Position numbers and translations under genes: made by a program. A DNA stretch of 39,662 nucleotides. It comes from Myxococcales bacterium. Lineage in GTDB: Bacteria > Myxococcota_A > Polyangia > Polyangiales > Polyangiaceae. Position 1 is the stretch's first letter. Every line of letters starts with the position of its first letter. Below are positions 9,290 through 17,753 of the stretch, in pieces. The stretch lies in contig JANXMC010000533.1 of the NCBI GenBank assembly GCA_025354825.1, positions 1 to 39,662 on the forward strand, given 5' to 3'. The notes beneath the pieces are model-generated. The model made no database searches. It saw only the letters and a list, made by a program, of their open reading frames with translations, and was not told the origin of the DNA.

Positions 9290-10357
9290 CTAAACGTGCA
9301 CTCGCCAGGTAGTGGCAGCCGCGCTGTCGAAGAGCTCGATGCCGAGCGTTTCGAGCTCGGCGCGGAGGGCGTCGGCGCGGTCGAACTCTTTTGCGGCCCG
9401 CGCGGCGACCCGTTCGTCGACCTTCGCCTGCACGCTGTCGGCGTCGAGCTTTCGAAGCGCCAGCCTCCGCGCGGTCGTGCGCGCGGCGTAGTCGTCGTGG
9501 GGCGCCTGCAACAGGCCGAGAGTCGCGCCGCCGTTCGTGATCCCCTTCGCGGCTTTCGCGGCGAGGCCGCGGGCGCCGAGAAGCGCGCGGGCGTCTTTGG
9601 TTTTGGCCGCCTGCATGAGCACTTCGTTCCCGGTGCGCGCGATGTCCGTGAGCGCGGCGAGGGCTCCTCGCGCGTCGAGATCGTTCTCGAGGGCTGCGAG
9701 CAGGCGCTCGGGCGCCTCGGCGAGGACGGCGGCTTGGAGCGCCATTCCCGTTGCCTGGTGCGGGCGCGCACCGTCGGCGAAGCGGAGGAGCGCCGCGCGC
9801 GTCGTGTAGAGGTAGTCGACGCGCCGCTCCGCATCGTCGACGGCGGGGAAGCTCGCCGTGCCGTCCGTGCCGGTCTCGGTTTCGAGCAACAGCGGCGCCC
9901 GGTAGTGCGTGCCGAGGGCCGCGTAACGGAGAGCGTCGACGTCGTTGCGGGCGAGGACGTCGTGAAGGGGCGTCGACCCGGTGGAGCCCACCGCCGCGCG
10001 GAGCCAGACGCTCGCCGCGGGCTTGGTGTCGCTCGCGACCTCGCCGCAGAAAATGTCGAACGTGGTGCCCGCTCCGGCTTCATCGCCGTCCTGCGCGCGG
10101 GCGAGTGTCACGACGCCGCCGCGCATACGGAGCGCCCGGACGAGCACGTCGAACACCATGAGCGCGCGGGCCGCGGACACGTTGGCGCCTTCGTCCGTTG
10201 CCGTGCCCGAAACGAACATGGTCACAGCCGCGGCTTTCGAGCCGGACGAGCGTGCGATCAGCGGCTCGATCGCATCGGAGAGCGCGTTGTAAACGTGGAA
10301 GCCCGACGAGGGCGTGGCGGGGGGCGTGACGGGACCGGTTCGCGTGGGGGGCATCAA
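9290..10357 (-). CDS. degenerate cysteinyl-tRNA synthetase-like protein (predicted non-catalytic paralogue)
   Basis: ARALMVFDVLVRALRMRGGVVTLARAQD, TTFDIFCGE, LHDVLARNDVDALRYAALGTHYRAPL, AKEFDRADALRAELETLGIELFDSAAATTWRV all match CysRS segments; HIGH and KMSKS are absent. Confidence 0.82.
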   Translation of the reverse strand: MMPPTRTGPVTPPATPSSGFHVYNALSDAIEPLIARSSGSKAAAVTMFVSGTATDEGANVSAARALMVFDVLVRALRMRGGVVTLARAQDGDEAGAGTTFDIFCGEVASDTKPAASVWLRAAVGSTGSTPLHDVLARNDVDALRYAALGTHYRAPLLLETETGTDGTASFPAVDDAERRVDYLYTTRAALLRFADGARPHQATGMALQAAVLAEAPERLLAALENDLDARGALAALTDIARTGNEVLMQAAKTKDARALLGARGLAAKAAKGITNGGATLGLLQAPHDDYAARTTARRLALRKLDADSVQAKVDERVAARAAKEFDRADALRAELETLGIELFDSAAATTWRVHV

Positions 10358-10409
10358 GCGCGGCGATATAGCTCTCGGGAGGGCTAGGCACTAGAGTCAC
10401 GCCCTCGGT

Positions 10410-11039
10410 ATGCGAAGCGTTTGGCTTGATCTCGGCGTCAGCGTCAGCGTCAGCCTCGGCCTCGCCCTCCGTGTGGGCGTCGTCGTCACGCTTGCGGCTG
10501 CAACGGCGGCCGTTGGCTGCGGTGGCGGCCGCGCGCCGTTCGACGGCACGACCTACCGCGACGGCGCCATCGCCTTCCGGGTGCCGCCGGCCCCCGCGGG
10601 GTGGCGCCCCATCGCCGTCACCGACGCGACGCTGGCCTACCGCGACGACGCGGACGACGCCTCCGTGCTCGTGAACGCGCGCTGCGGCGATCGCCAGGCG
10701 GACGCGCCCCTCGAGGCGCTTCGCAACCACCTGCTCGCGGGGACGACCGCGCGCGAGCTGTCGTTCGAAGAGACGATCCCCTTCGACGGCCGCGAGGCGC
10801 TGCACACGCACGCCGTCGCGAAGCTCGATGGCGTGCCGATGGGTTACGACATCTTCGTTCTTAAAAAAGACGGCTGCGTCTACGACTTCGTCCGCGTCTT
10901 CGCGCCCGCGCCCGCGCCCGGTTCCGTCTCGTCGGGCGACGCAGGCACGCCGCTGACGCTCGCGCCGGGGGGCGCCGCCTTCGAAGGCTACGTGAAGAGC
11001 TTCCACACGCTTCCACGCGGACGCGGAGGCGCCTCGTGA
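10410..11039 (+). CDS. putative lipoprotein
   Basis: N-terminal hydrophobic region ending AATAAVGCGGG; last codons overlap the GTG of the next gene. Confidence 0.75.
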   Translation: MRSVWLDLGVSVSVSLGLALRVGVVVTLAAATAAVGCGGGRAPFDGTTYRDGAIAFRVPPAPAGWRPIAVTDATLAYRDDADDASVLVNARCGDRQADAPLEALRNHLLAGTTARELSFEETIPFDGREALHTHAVAKLDGVPMGYDIFVLKKDGCVYDFVRVFAPAPAPGSVSSGDAGTPLTLAPGGAAFEGYVKSFHTLPRGRGGAS

Positions 11040-11899
11040 CGCCGCCCGATCGTCCGAGCGCGCCTAGCTCCGAGCGCGCCAGCCGCCGCCCGAGCGTCCT
11101 GCCCCCGCCCGCCCTCGTGGCGTTGCCGCCCGCGCGCCACCGCATCACGAGCGCGATGCAGCAGATCGGCGAAGTGTCCGAGCTCACCTGGCACGTGATT
11201 CGAAGCGCGCTTCGTCGGCCGCTCGAAATCCCGGCCACGATCTACCAAATGGATTCGCTCGGAATCCGCTCCGTGATGATCGTCGCCGTCACGTCGATCT
11301 TCATCGGCATGGTCATGACGATTCAGTTCGCCTGGGGCCTCAAGCGCTTCGGCGGCGTCGATTACATCCCGCGGGTCATTGTCCTTTCGTTCGTCCGCGA
11401 GCTTGGCCCGACGCTCACGGCCGTCATCGTCGGCGGCCGCATCGGCAGCGGCATGGCTGCGGAGGTTGGCGCGATGAACGTCACCGAGCAGGTCGACGCG
11501 ATTCGCGCCCTCGGCGCCGATCCGGCGAAGAAGCTGGTGCTCCCGCGGGTCGTCGCCGCGATGATCGTGATGCCGGTGCTGAGCGCCATCTCCGATTTTC
11601 TCGGAACGATCGGCGCAATCATCATCTGCGCGACGCAGTTCGACATCTCGCCGCAGCTCTTCGTGCGGAGCGCGCTCGACTCGCTGGTGATCTCGGACTT
11701 TCTGGCCGGCCTCGCGAAAACGCCTGTTTTTGGCTACATCATTGCGATCGTCGGCTGCCACTTCGGCCTCCGCACGACGGGCGGAACCGAAGGCGTCGGC
11801 ACCAGCACCACGCGCTCCGTCGTGGCGATCTCGATCGCGATTTTGATCTCCGATTTCCTCATGACGAAGCTCTTCATGAGCATCGGCTTCAGCCAGTGA
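11036..11899 (+). CDS. MlaE-family ABC transporter permease
   Basis: FVRELGPTLTAVIVGGRIGSGMAAEVGAMNVTEQVDAIRALGADPAKKLVLPRVVA: MlaE signature. Confidence 0.92.
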   Translation: MTPPDRPSAPSSERASRRPSVLPPPALVALPPARHRITSAMQQIGEVSELTWHVIRSALRRPLEIPATIYQMDSLGIRSVMIVAVTSIFIGMVMTIQFAWGLKRFGGVDYIPRVIVLSFVRELGPTLTAVIVGGRIGSGMAAEVGAMNVTEQVDAIRALGADPAKKLVLPRVVAAMIVMPVLSAISDFLGTIGAIIICATQFDISPQLFVRSALDSLVISDFLAGLAKTPVFGYIIAIVGCHFGLRTTGGTEGVGTSTTRSVVAISIAILISDFLMTKLFMSIGFSQ

Positions 11900-12246
11900 C
11901 AGACGCAGCGGCACACGGCGCGTTCGACGTCGCGCTCCGTCGCCGCGCGGGCCTCGCGGTGGTCGCGTTCGTCGTGGCCGTCGCGCTCCTCGCCGCCATC
12001 GTCGTCGACGCGCGGGCGAAGCGCGCGGCGCGTGCCCTCGATCAGCCGGTGATCGACGCCGTCGCGCACGTTTTGCCCACGTCCGACCTCGCGCTTTCGG
12101 GCGGCGCGCGGTGGCTTCGCGCGCCGTCACTCGAAGAGCCGGGGGCCGCGTTTCAGGACGGACCGGCGCTGCCCGACCCCGATCCGGCGGGCGGCATCAT
12201 GGCGCCGCCGCGCGCCGTGTGGGCCGCCGAGGTGACGCGCCCATGA
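11896..12246 (+). CDS. small single-TM hypothetical protein
   Basis: GTG start overlaps the upstream TGA; RAGLAVVAFVVAVALLAAIVVDA TM; stop overlaps the next ATG. Confidence 0.7.
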   Translation: MTDAAAHGAFDVALRRRAGLAVVAFVVAVALLAAIVVDARAKRAARALDQPVIDAVAHVLPTSDLALSGGARWLRAPSLEEPGAAFQDGPALPDPDPAGGIMAPPRAVWAAEVTRP

Positions 12247-13448
12247 GCACGTCGTCGTCGACGTCGGGAATCTTGGCCTACGCCATCGGCTCCCTCGCGC
12301 GACGGCGCGCGAAGGCGATCGCCCTCGGCGGTGGCCTCGCCTTCGCCGTCGCACTCGTTGCGGCGGTTCTGTTTTTGAGCGACGCCCTCCGGTCCGAATC
12401 CGACCGCGCCCGCGCGGCGATTCCCGACGTCGTCGTCCAGCGCCTCGTTGGCGGTCGCCCGGCGATGATGCACGCGGGCGACGTCGACTTGCTCACAGGG
12501 ATCCCCTCGGTTCGCGGCGTGCGCGCGCGCGTCTGGGGGTACCTGTTTTTGCCGTCGCTCCAAGGGAACGTGACCATCGTCGGCGTACCGAAAAACGCCA
12601 CGGGCACGACCGAAACGTCGCGGCTCAGCGAGGTTCAAGGGACGCTCGCGCAAGGTCGCGTGCTCACTGCCGGCGCGCATGAAATGGTCACCGGGGCCGG
12701 GCTCGCGAAGTACCTCGGCATCTCCGTCGGCGACATGCAGGGGCTCCCTTCGGCGAACCCCGATGCGCACCCCCTCACCCTCGTGGGGACCTTCAGCTCG
12801 AAGGTCGATCTCTACGCCGTCGACGTTCTCCTTTGCGACGAGGACGACGCGCGCGCGCTCTTGATGATGCCGCCCGGCGACGCGACGGATCTTGCCGTCA
12901 CGGTGACGAATCCCGCGGAAGCGCGTGTGATCGCAAAGACGATTTTGGCCCGCCTCCCCGGCACGCGCGTCATCGAGCGGGACCTCTTGGGTCGTGTCTA
13001 CGCGCTCGCCTACGGCCGTCGCGCGGGGCTCGTTCTCGCCGCGTCGATCCCCGCGCTCCTCGCGCTCTTGGTGCTGGCGTGGGATCGCGTGAGCGGCCTC
13101 GGCGAAGGCGAACGGCGCGAGATCGCGACGCTGAGAGCCGTCGGTTGGAGCACCTCCGACGTGCTCGCCGCGAAGCTCTACGAGTCGCTCGCCATCGGCG
13201 TCCTCGCGACCGCCGCCGGCATCGTGATGGCGTACGCGTGGGTCTTTCTTTTGGGCGCGCCCGGCCTGCGCGCGACCCTCGTCGGGTGGAGCGTGCTCTA
13301 CCCCGAGGCGCCTCTCACGCCGATGGTCGACGCGACACAAATTCTCGGTATCGCATTGGGCGTACTCGCACCGTTCGTGGGGCTGAGCATCGTCCCCGCG
13401 TGGCGTGCGGCGTCGACCGATCCGGCCGACGTGATGCGCGGCGGCTGA
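12243..13448 (+). CDS. FtsX-like/MacB-type ABC transporter permease
   Basis: EGERREIATLRAVGWSTSDVLAAKLYESLAIGVLATAAGI and PAWRAASTDPADVMRGG are typical of FtsX-like permeases; ATG at 12243 overlaps the upstream TGA. Confidence 0.85.
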   Translation: MSTSSSTSGILAYAIGSLARRRAKAIALGGGLAFAVALVAAVLFLSDALRSESDRARAAIPDVVVQRLVGGRPAMMHAGDVDLLTGIPSVRGVRARVWGYLFLPSLQGNVTIVGVPKNATGTTETSRLSEVQGTLAQGRVLTAGAHEMVTGAGLAKYLGISVGDMQGLPSANPDAHPLTLVGTFSSKVDLYAVDVLLCDEDDARALLMMPPGDATDLAVTVTNPAEARVIAKTILARLPGTRVIERDLLGRVYALAYGRRAGLVLAASIPALLALLVLAWDRVSGLGEGERREIATLRAVGWSTSDVLAAKLYESLAIGVLATAAGIVMAYAWVFLLGAPGLRATLVGWSVLYPEAPLTPMVDATQILGIALGVLAPFVGLSIVPAWRAASTDPADVMRGG

Positions 13449-13554
13449 GCGCGCGGCAGGGCAATAAAGGCAAGCTTCGCCGACACGCGCGCACGTGCGC
13501 CCACGAGCGCGCGTATCGCGCGGACCGCGTACGGGGCTTAGAATCGGGAGAACC

Positions 13555-13992
13555 ATGAGCCCGCCGCGTGTCTTCACGCTCGAAGAAGTGAACGAGCTCG
13601 TACCGCTCTTAAACAATCTCGTCGCCACGCAGCTCTCGCGCCGACTCGAAATCGAAGGGCGTCTCAAGTCGCTCAGCGAGGCGCTCGGATCGACCCCTTC
13701 GGATCTCGTGGTCGTCGAGGCCGACGCCACCGACGTGCGCACGATGAAGCGCGAGCTCGCCGGACGCGTCGAGGAGTACCAGACCGGCTGGCGCGACATC
13801 GAAGACCTCGGCGGCGTCTTGAAAGACGCGAAAACCGGCCGAGTCGACTTCTACGGTCGCGTCGACGGCAAGCTCGTCTGGCTTTGCTGGCGCTACGGCG
13901 ACGAAGAGATTCGGCACTACCACGCGCTGGACGACGGCTTCAGCGCGCGAAAGGAATTGCGCCATAGCGCGAAGCACAGGCTCCTCAACTAA
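13555..13992 (+). CDS. DUF2203-like protein
   Basis: FTLEEVNELVPLLNNLV... LKDAKTGRVDFYGRVDGKLVWLCWRYGDEEIRHYHALDDGFSARKEL. Confidence 0.85.
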   Translation: MSPPRVFTLEEVNELVPLLNNLVATQLSRRLEIEGRLKSLSEALGSTPSDLVVVEADATDVRTMKRELAGRVEEYQTGWRDIEDLGGVLKDAKTGRVDFYGRVDGKLVWLCWRYGDEEIRHYHALDDGFSARKELRHSAKHRLLN

Positions 13993-14003
13993 GCTGCGTC
14001 GTC

Positions 14004-14612
14004 ATGACGTTGGCGACCGTAGACAGAGCGGCGGCGGCCGCGGCCATCGACGCATTTCTCCGCGCTCTCGGGCGCGATCCCGAACGTGAGCCCGACCTCG
14101 CGGGGACCGGCGCACGCGTCGCCGACGCCTTCGCCGACGAGCTTTGCGAAGGGTACGCCGTCGACGTGGCGAAGCTCCTCGCCGAGAACGTCATCGACCT
14201 GGGCGGGCAGACCTCGTCGGCAACCGGCCACGCTCTCGTCGTCGTGCGCGACATCGCCGTCACGACGACCTGCCCGCATCACTTGATGCAAGCGACCGGC
14301 ATCGCCACCGTCGCGTTCGCCCCTGCGCAACGCATCGTCGGCGTAGGCGCCGTCGCGAGCCTCGTCGACGCCTACGCGCGAAGGCTCACGCTTCAAGAGC
14401 GGATCGGCGACGAGGTCGTCGCGGCGCTCATGACCCATCTCGCGCCGCGCTGGGCGGGGTGCCGCCTGCTTCTCTCCCACGGCTGCATGACGGCGCGGGG
14501 GGAACGGAAACACGGGGCGCGCGTCGAGACGCTCGCGTTCGGCGCGTCTGGCGACGAGCTCGCCGGCGACGCTCTCGCGATCGCGCACCGTGCTCTCGGA
14601 GCAGGCTCGTGA
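14004..14612 (+). CDS. folE: GTP cyclohydrolase I-like (FolE family)
   Basis: TGARVADAFADELCEGY, TTTCPHHLMQATGIATVAFAP, VVGVGAVASLVDAYARRLTLQERIG-like segment, HGCMTARG: Cys/His zinc ligands kept. Confidence 0.82.
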   Translation: MTLATVDRAAAAAAIDAFLRALGRDPEREPDLAGTGARVADAFADELCEGYAVDVAKLLAENVIDLGGQTSSATGHALVVVRDIAVTTTCPHHLMQATGIATVAFAPAQRIVGVGAVASLVDAYARRLTLQERIGDEVVAALMTHLAPRWAGCRLLLSHGCMTARGERKHGARVETLAFGASGDELAGDALAIAHRALGAGS

Positions 14613-15295
14613 ACAACATCGCCGTGGTCACCGGCGGCGGTCGCGGCATCGGTCGCGCGACCGCGCTCATGCTCGCCGAGCGCGGCTGCCACGTCGCGGT
14701 CTTGGGGCGCGGTATCGAGGAGCTCGAACGAACCGCAGCCGACGTCGTCGCGTGGGGTGCGGGGTCGATGGCGCTGCACTGCGACGTGTCGGTGCCATCG
14801 GATGTTGCACGGGCCAGTGCCGAGGTCGTGCGCGTGCTCGGCGCGCCGAACATCGTGATCAACAACGCCGGCGTCGTGCACCGCGCGTGGGTCGAAGAGA
14901 CGACCGACGAGCAGTGGGACGAGGTGATCGACGTGAACTTGAAGGGCGTGTTTCTCATGACACGCGCCTTTTTGCCTGCGATGCGCGCGGCGAAGCGCGG
15001 TCGCATCGTCAACATCGCGAGCATCTCGGCGACCCTCGGCACGCCGATGCTCAGCGCCTACTGCGCGTCCAAGTGGGGTGTCGTCGGTTTTACGAAGGCG
15101 CTCTCCGAGGAGCTGCGCGGCAGCGGCGTTCAAGCGCTCTCGGTCTTGCCGGGATCCGTCGACACGGAGATGCTGAAGGGGAGTGGCTTCCCACCGCAGA
15201 TGACGGCGCGCGAGATCTCGAGCGTCGTCGTCTACGCGGCCCTCGACGCTCCGGCGGCGATGAACGGAAGCGCGCTCGAAGCGTTCGGGCCCTGA
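14609..15295 (+). CDS. short-chain dehydrogenase/reductase (SDR)
   Basis: VVTGGGRGIGRATA (TGxxxGxG), NNAG, S...YCASK catalytic motif; GTG start overlaps the folE stop. Confidence 0.92.
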   Translation: MNNIAVVTGGGRGIGRATALMLAERGCHVAVLGRGIEELERTAADVVAWGAGSMALHCDVSVPSDVARASAEVVRVLGAPNIVINNAGVVHRAWVEETTDEQWDEVIDVNLKGVFLMTRAFLPAMRAAKRGRIVNIASISATLGTPMLSAYCASKWGVVGFTKALSEELRGSGVQALSVLPGSVDTEMLKGSGFPPQMTAREISSVVVYAALDAPAAMNGSALEAFGP

Positions 15296-15339
15296 GTCGG
15301 CCCGACGCGAAGCGAGCGAAACAGAAAGAGCAGGCGAAC

Positions 15340-15993
15340 GTGAACGAGCGCGAGACAGAGAAGACCGGTGACTTCGAGGCGGCGCTCCAGAACCTCCCCG
15401 TGTTCCCGCTGCCGCAGGTCGTGCTGTTCCCACGAGCGCTCCTCCCGCTCCACATCTTCGAGCCGCGGTATCGGGCCATGCTCAAAGACTGCCTCGCGGG
15501 CCATCGCCACATCGTCATGACCCACGTCGATGCAAGCAGCGGAGCGCGCGAAGGCGTCGTCGCGGGCGTCGGCTACATCGTCGAGCACCAACCGCTCCCC
15601 GACGGCCGCGCCAACATCGTGGTGCAGGGGCGCGCGCGCGTGCGTGTGACCGAGCTCCCCTCGAGCGACCCGTACCGGCGTGTTCGCGCAACGAAGCTCG
15701 AAGACGTCACCAAGCGCGTGTCGCAAGCCGACCGCACGGCTCTCGTGACGGCGGCCGGCGCGTATGCCGGCGAGGTGGGTCGGCGCGATCCGCGTTTCTC
15801 GTTCGCCGTGCCGCCGAACCTCGAGACCGGCGCCCTCGCCGATCTCTGCGCGCACCATCTGATCCTCTCGGCGGAGATGCGCCAAAAGATGCTCGAGGAG
15901 CTCGACGCGAGCCTTCGCGTGCAGTCGGTCATTCGCGAGCTCGCGACGCAACACAGCGCGCTCCTCCACGTGAGCGGAGGCGTTCTCCATTGA
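15340..15993 (+). CDS. LON substrate-binding domain protein (no ATPase or protease domain)
   Basis: LPVFPLPQVVLFPRALLPLHIFEPRYRAMLKDCL; 217 aa only. Confidence 0.88.
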   Translation: MNERETEKTGDFEAALQNLPVFPLPQVVLFPRALLPLHIFEPRYRAMLKDCLAGHRHIVMTHVDASSGAREGVVAGVGYIVEHQPLPDGRANIVVQGRARVRVTELPSSDPYRRVRATKLEDVTKRVSQADRTALVTAAGAYAGEVGRRDPRFSFAVPPNLETGALADLCAHHLILSAEMRQKMLEELDASLRVQSVIRELATQHSALLHVSGGVLH

Positions 15994-16006
15994 GCTTGAA
16001 GACCTC

Positions 16007-16339
16007 GTGAAGCTCGTCGGTCGCGTGAAGCGGGACGCCCTGAAGGACGGCGCGATGGTGCGCATTCCGTATCCGCCGTTCGACGTCCTCGTGACCGAGC
16101 TCGAGTCGGGCTACGGCGCCATTGAGGACGCCTGCAACCACGCGGGGGCGAGCTTGCAAGAAGGGACACGCCTCCCTCGAGGGCGCGTGAGCTGCCCCAT
16201 GCACGGCTACGTGTTTTCCCTCTCGACGGGCGAGCTGCTCGTTCCGCGCGGCCTCTGCGATCACCAGCGACGCTTCGTGGCCGACGTCGAAGGCGACGAA
16301 ATCGTCGTGTGGGACCCGTTCCAAATGGTGATCACATGA
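16007..16339 (+). CDS. Rieske [2Fe-2S] ferredoxin-like protein
   Basis: DACNHAGASLQEG (CxH) and RVSCPMHGYVFSLSTGE (CxxH). Confidence 0.9.
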   Translation: MKLVGRVKRDALKDGAMVRIPYPPFDVLVTELESGYGAIEDACNHAGASLQEGTRLPRGRVSCPMHGYVFSLSTGELLVPRGLCDHQRRFVADVEGDEIVVWDPFQMVIT

Positions 16340-17544
16340 GCGGCAAGGCGGCTCCGAACGCGAACGCGAATCCGAACGCGCAGGTACCGGTCGACGGCGA
16401 TGCCGTGGTCATCCTCGACCAGATCGTTCGCCTGGCGGCGAGCTACGGCGCGAGTGACATTCACTTCGAGCCGAAAGACACGCTCATGCAGGTGCGCTTC
16501 CGCGTCGACGGAGCGCTGCTCTTGCAAGCGCCCCTCGCCGTCGCGATCGCGCCGCAAATTCTCTCGCGCATCAAAGTGCTCGCGCGCATGGACATCGCCG
16601 AGCGGCGCGTCCCCCAGGACGGGCAATTTTCCCTCGACATCGGCGGCCCAACGAAGCTGCACCTCCGCGCGTCGACATTCCCGTCGATGTGGGGTGAGAA
16701 GATCGTGCTTCGCCTTCTCTTGGCGGAGACGCTCATCCCCTTCGACAGCCTCGGCTTCGAAGCCGACATCGGTGCGGTGGTTCGAGCCATCGTTCAACGG
16801 CCTCAAGGGTTCGTCCTTGCCTGCGGCCCCACGGGCTCCGGCAAGACGTCGACGCTGTACTCGTTTCTACAGCTCCTCGACACGACGCGCGTGAACGTCG
16901 TGACGCTCGAAGATCCGGTCGAAGTCGAAGTGGCAAGCATCACCCAGGGCCAGGCAAATCCGCGGGCGGGGTTCACCTTCGAGCTCGGTCTTCGCGCCGT
17001 TCTTCGCCAAGACCCAGACGTGATCCTCGTGGGCGAAGTGCGCGACTCTCAGACCGCGGGCATCGCGCTCCAGGCGTCGCTCACTGGGCACATGGTCTTC
17101 TCGACGCTCCATACTTCCGACAGCGTCGAGACGATCGTTCGCCTCGTCGATCTCGGCATCGAGCCGTGGATCATCGCGAACTCGATCTCGGCGGTCGTGG
17201 CGCAGCGCCTGGTGCGCAAGGTCTGCCCCCACTGCCGCACGATGGTGCCTCTCGAGATCGACGTCTGGGACGGCGACGAAGTGATCCTCACGCAAGGCAC
17301 ACAGATTGTGAGGCCCCGCGGCTGCGAGCGGTGCCACGGCGCGGGCTACCGCGGCCGCACGGGGATCTTCGAAGTGCTCGATTTCGACGACGAGCTTCGG
17401 GATCTCATCAAGCGCAAAGCCACGGCGCCGGCGTACCGGGCGATTCTCCAGAAGCGGAAGATTGCGTCCCTCCGGCGGACCGGCCTTCGCAAGGTGCAGC
17501 AGGGGCTCACGTCCGTCGACGAAGTCCTCCGCGTCACCCTCTGA
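16336..17544 (+). CDS. GspE/PulE/PilB-family type II/IV secretion ATPase, short form
   Basis: ACGPTGSGKTSTLYSFL, VTLEDPVE, QDPDVILVGEVRDSQTAGIALQASLTGHMVFSTLHTSDS, CPHCR zinc motif; ATG overlaps the Rieske TGA. Confidence 0.93.
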   Translation: MSGKAAPNANANPNAQVPVDGDAVVILDQIVRLAASYGASDIHFEPKDTLMQVRFRVDGALLLQAPLAVAIAPQILSRIKVLARMDIAERRVPQDGQFSLDIGGPTKLHLRASTFPSMWGEKIVLRLLLAETLIPFDSLGFEADIGAVVRAIVQRPQGFVLACGPTGSGKTSTLYSFLQLLDTTRVNVVTLEDPVEVEVASITQGQANPRAGFTFELGLRAVLRQDPDVILVGEVRDSQTAGIALQASLTGHMVFSTLHTSDSVETIVRLVDLGIEPWIIANSISAVVAQRLVRKVCPHCRTMVPLEIDVWDGDEVILTQGTQIVRPRGCERCHGAGYRGRTGIFEVLDFDDELRDLIKRKATAPAYRAILQKRKIASLRRTGLRKVQQGLTSVDEVLRVTL

Positions 17545-17705
17545 AATGAAAAGTGCCCGCGCAGAGCAGCTGGGGGGGCAGCCGAGCTCCACGCGAGCGG
17601 TAACCGTACATGCACCTGGTGTGCCATGAAAATGGCTGCGAACTACCAGGGATTCCCCCGTGGCCGACCCGCCGTTTGGATGCAGATCTGAAATTCGGAA
17701 AAGCA

Positions 17706-17730
17706 GGGGTGCAACATTAGGTTGCACCCC
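17706..17730. terminator. 10-bp perfect hairpin between convergent genes (possible terminator)
   Basis: GGGGTGCAAC-ATTAG-GTTGCACCCC; on the minus strand it is followed by TGCTTTTCC. Confidence 0.6.
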
Positions 17731-17753
17731 CGGGCCTCGACGTCAGGGTTGAG

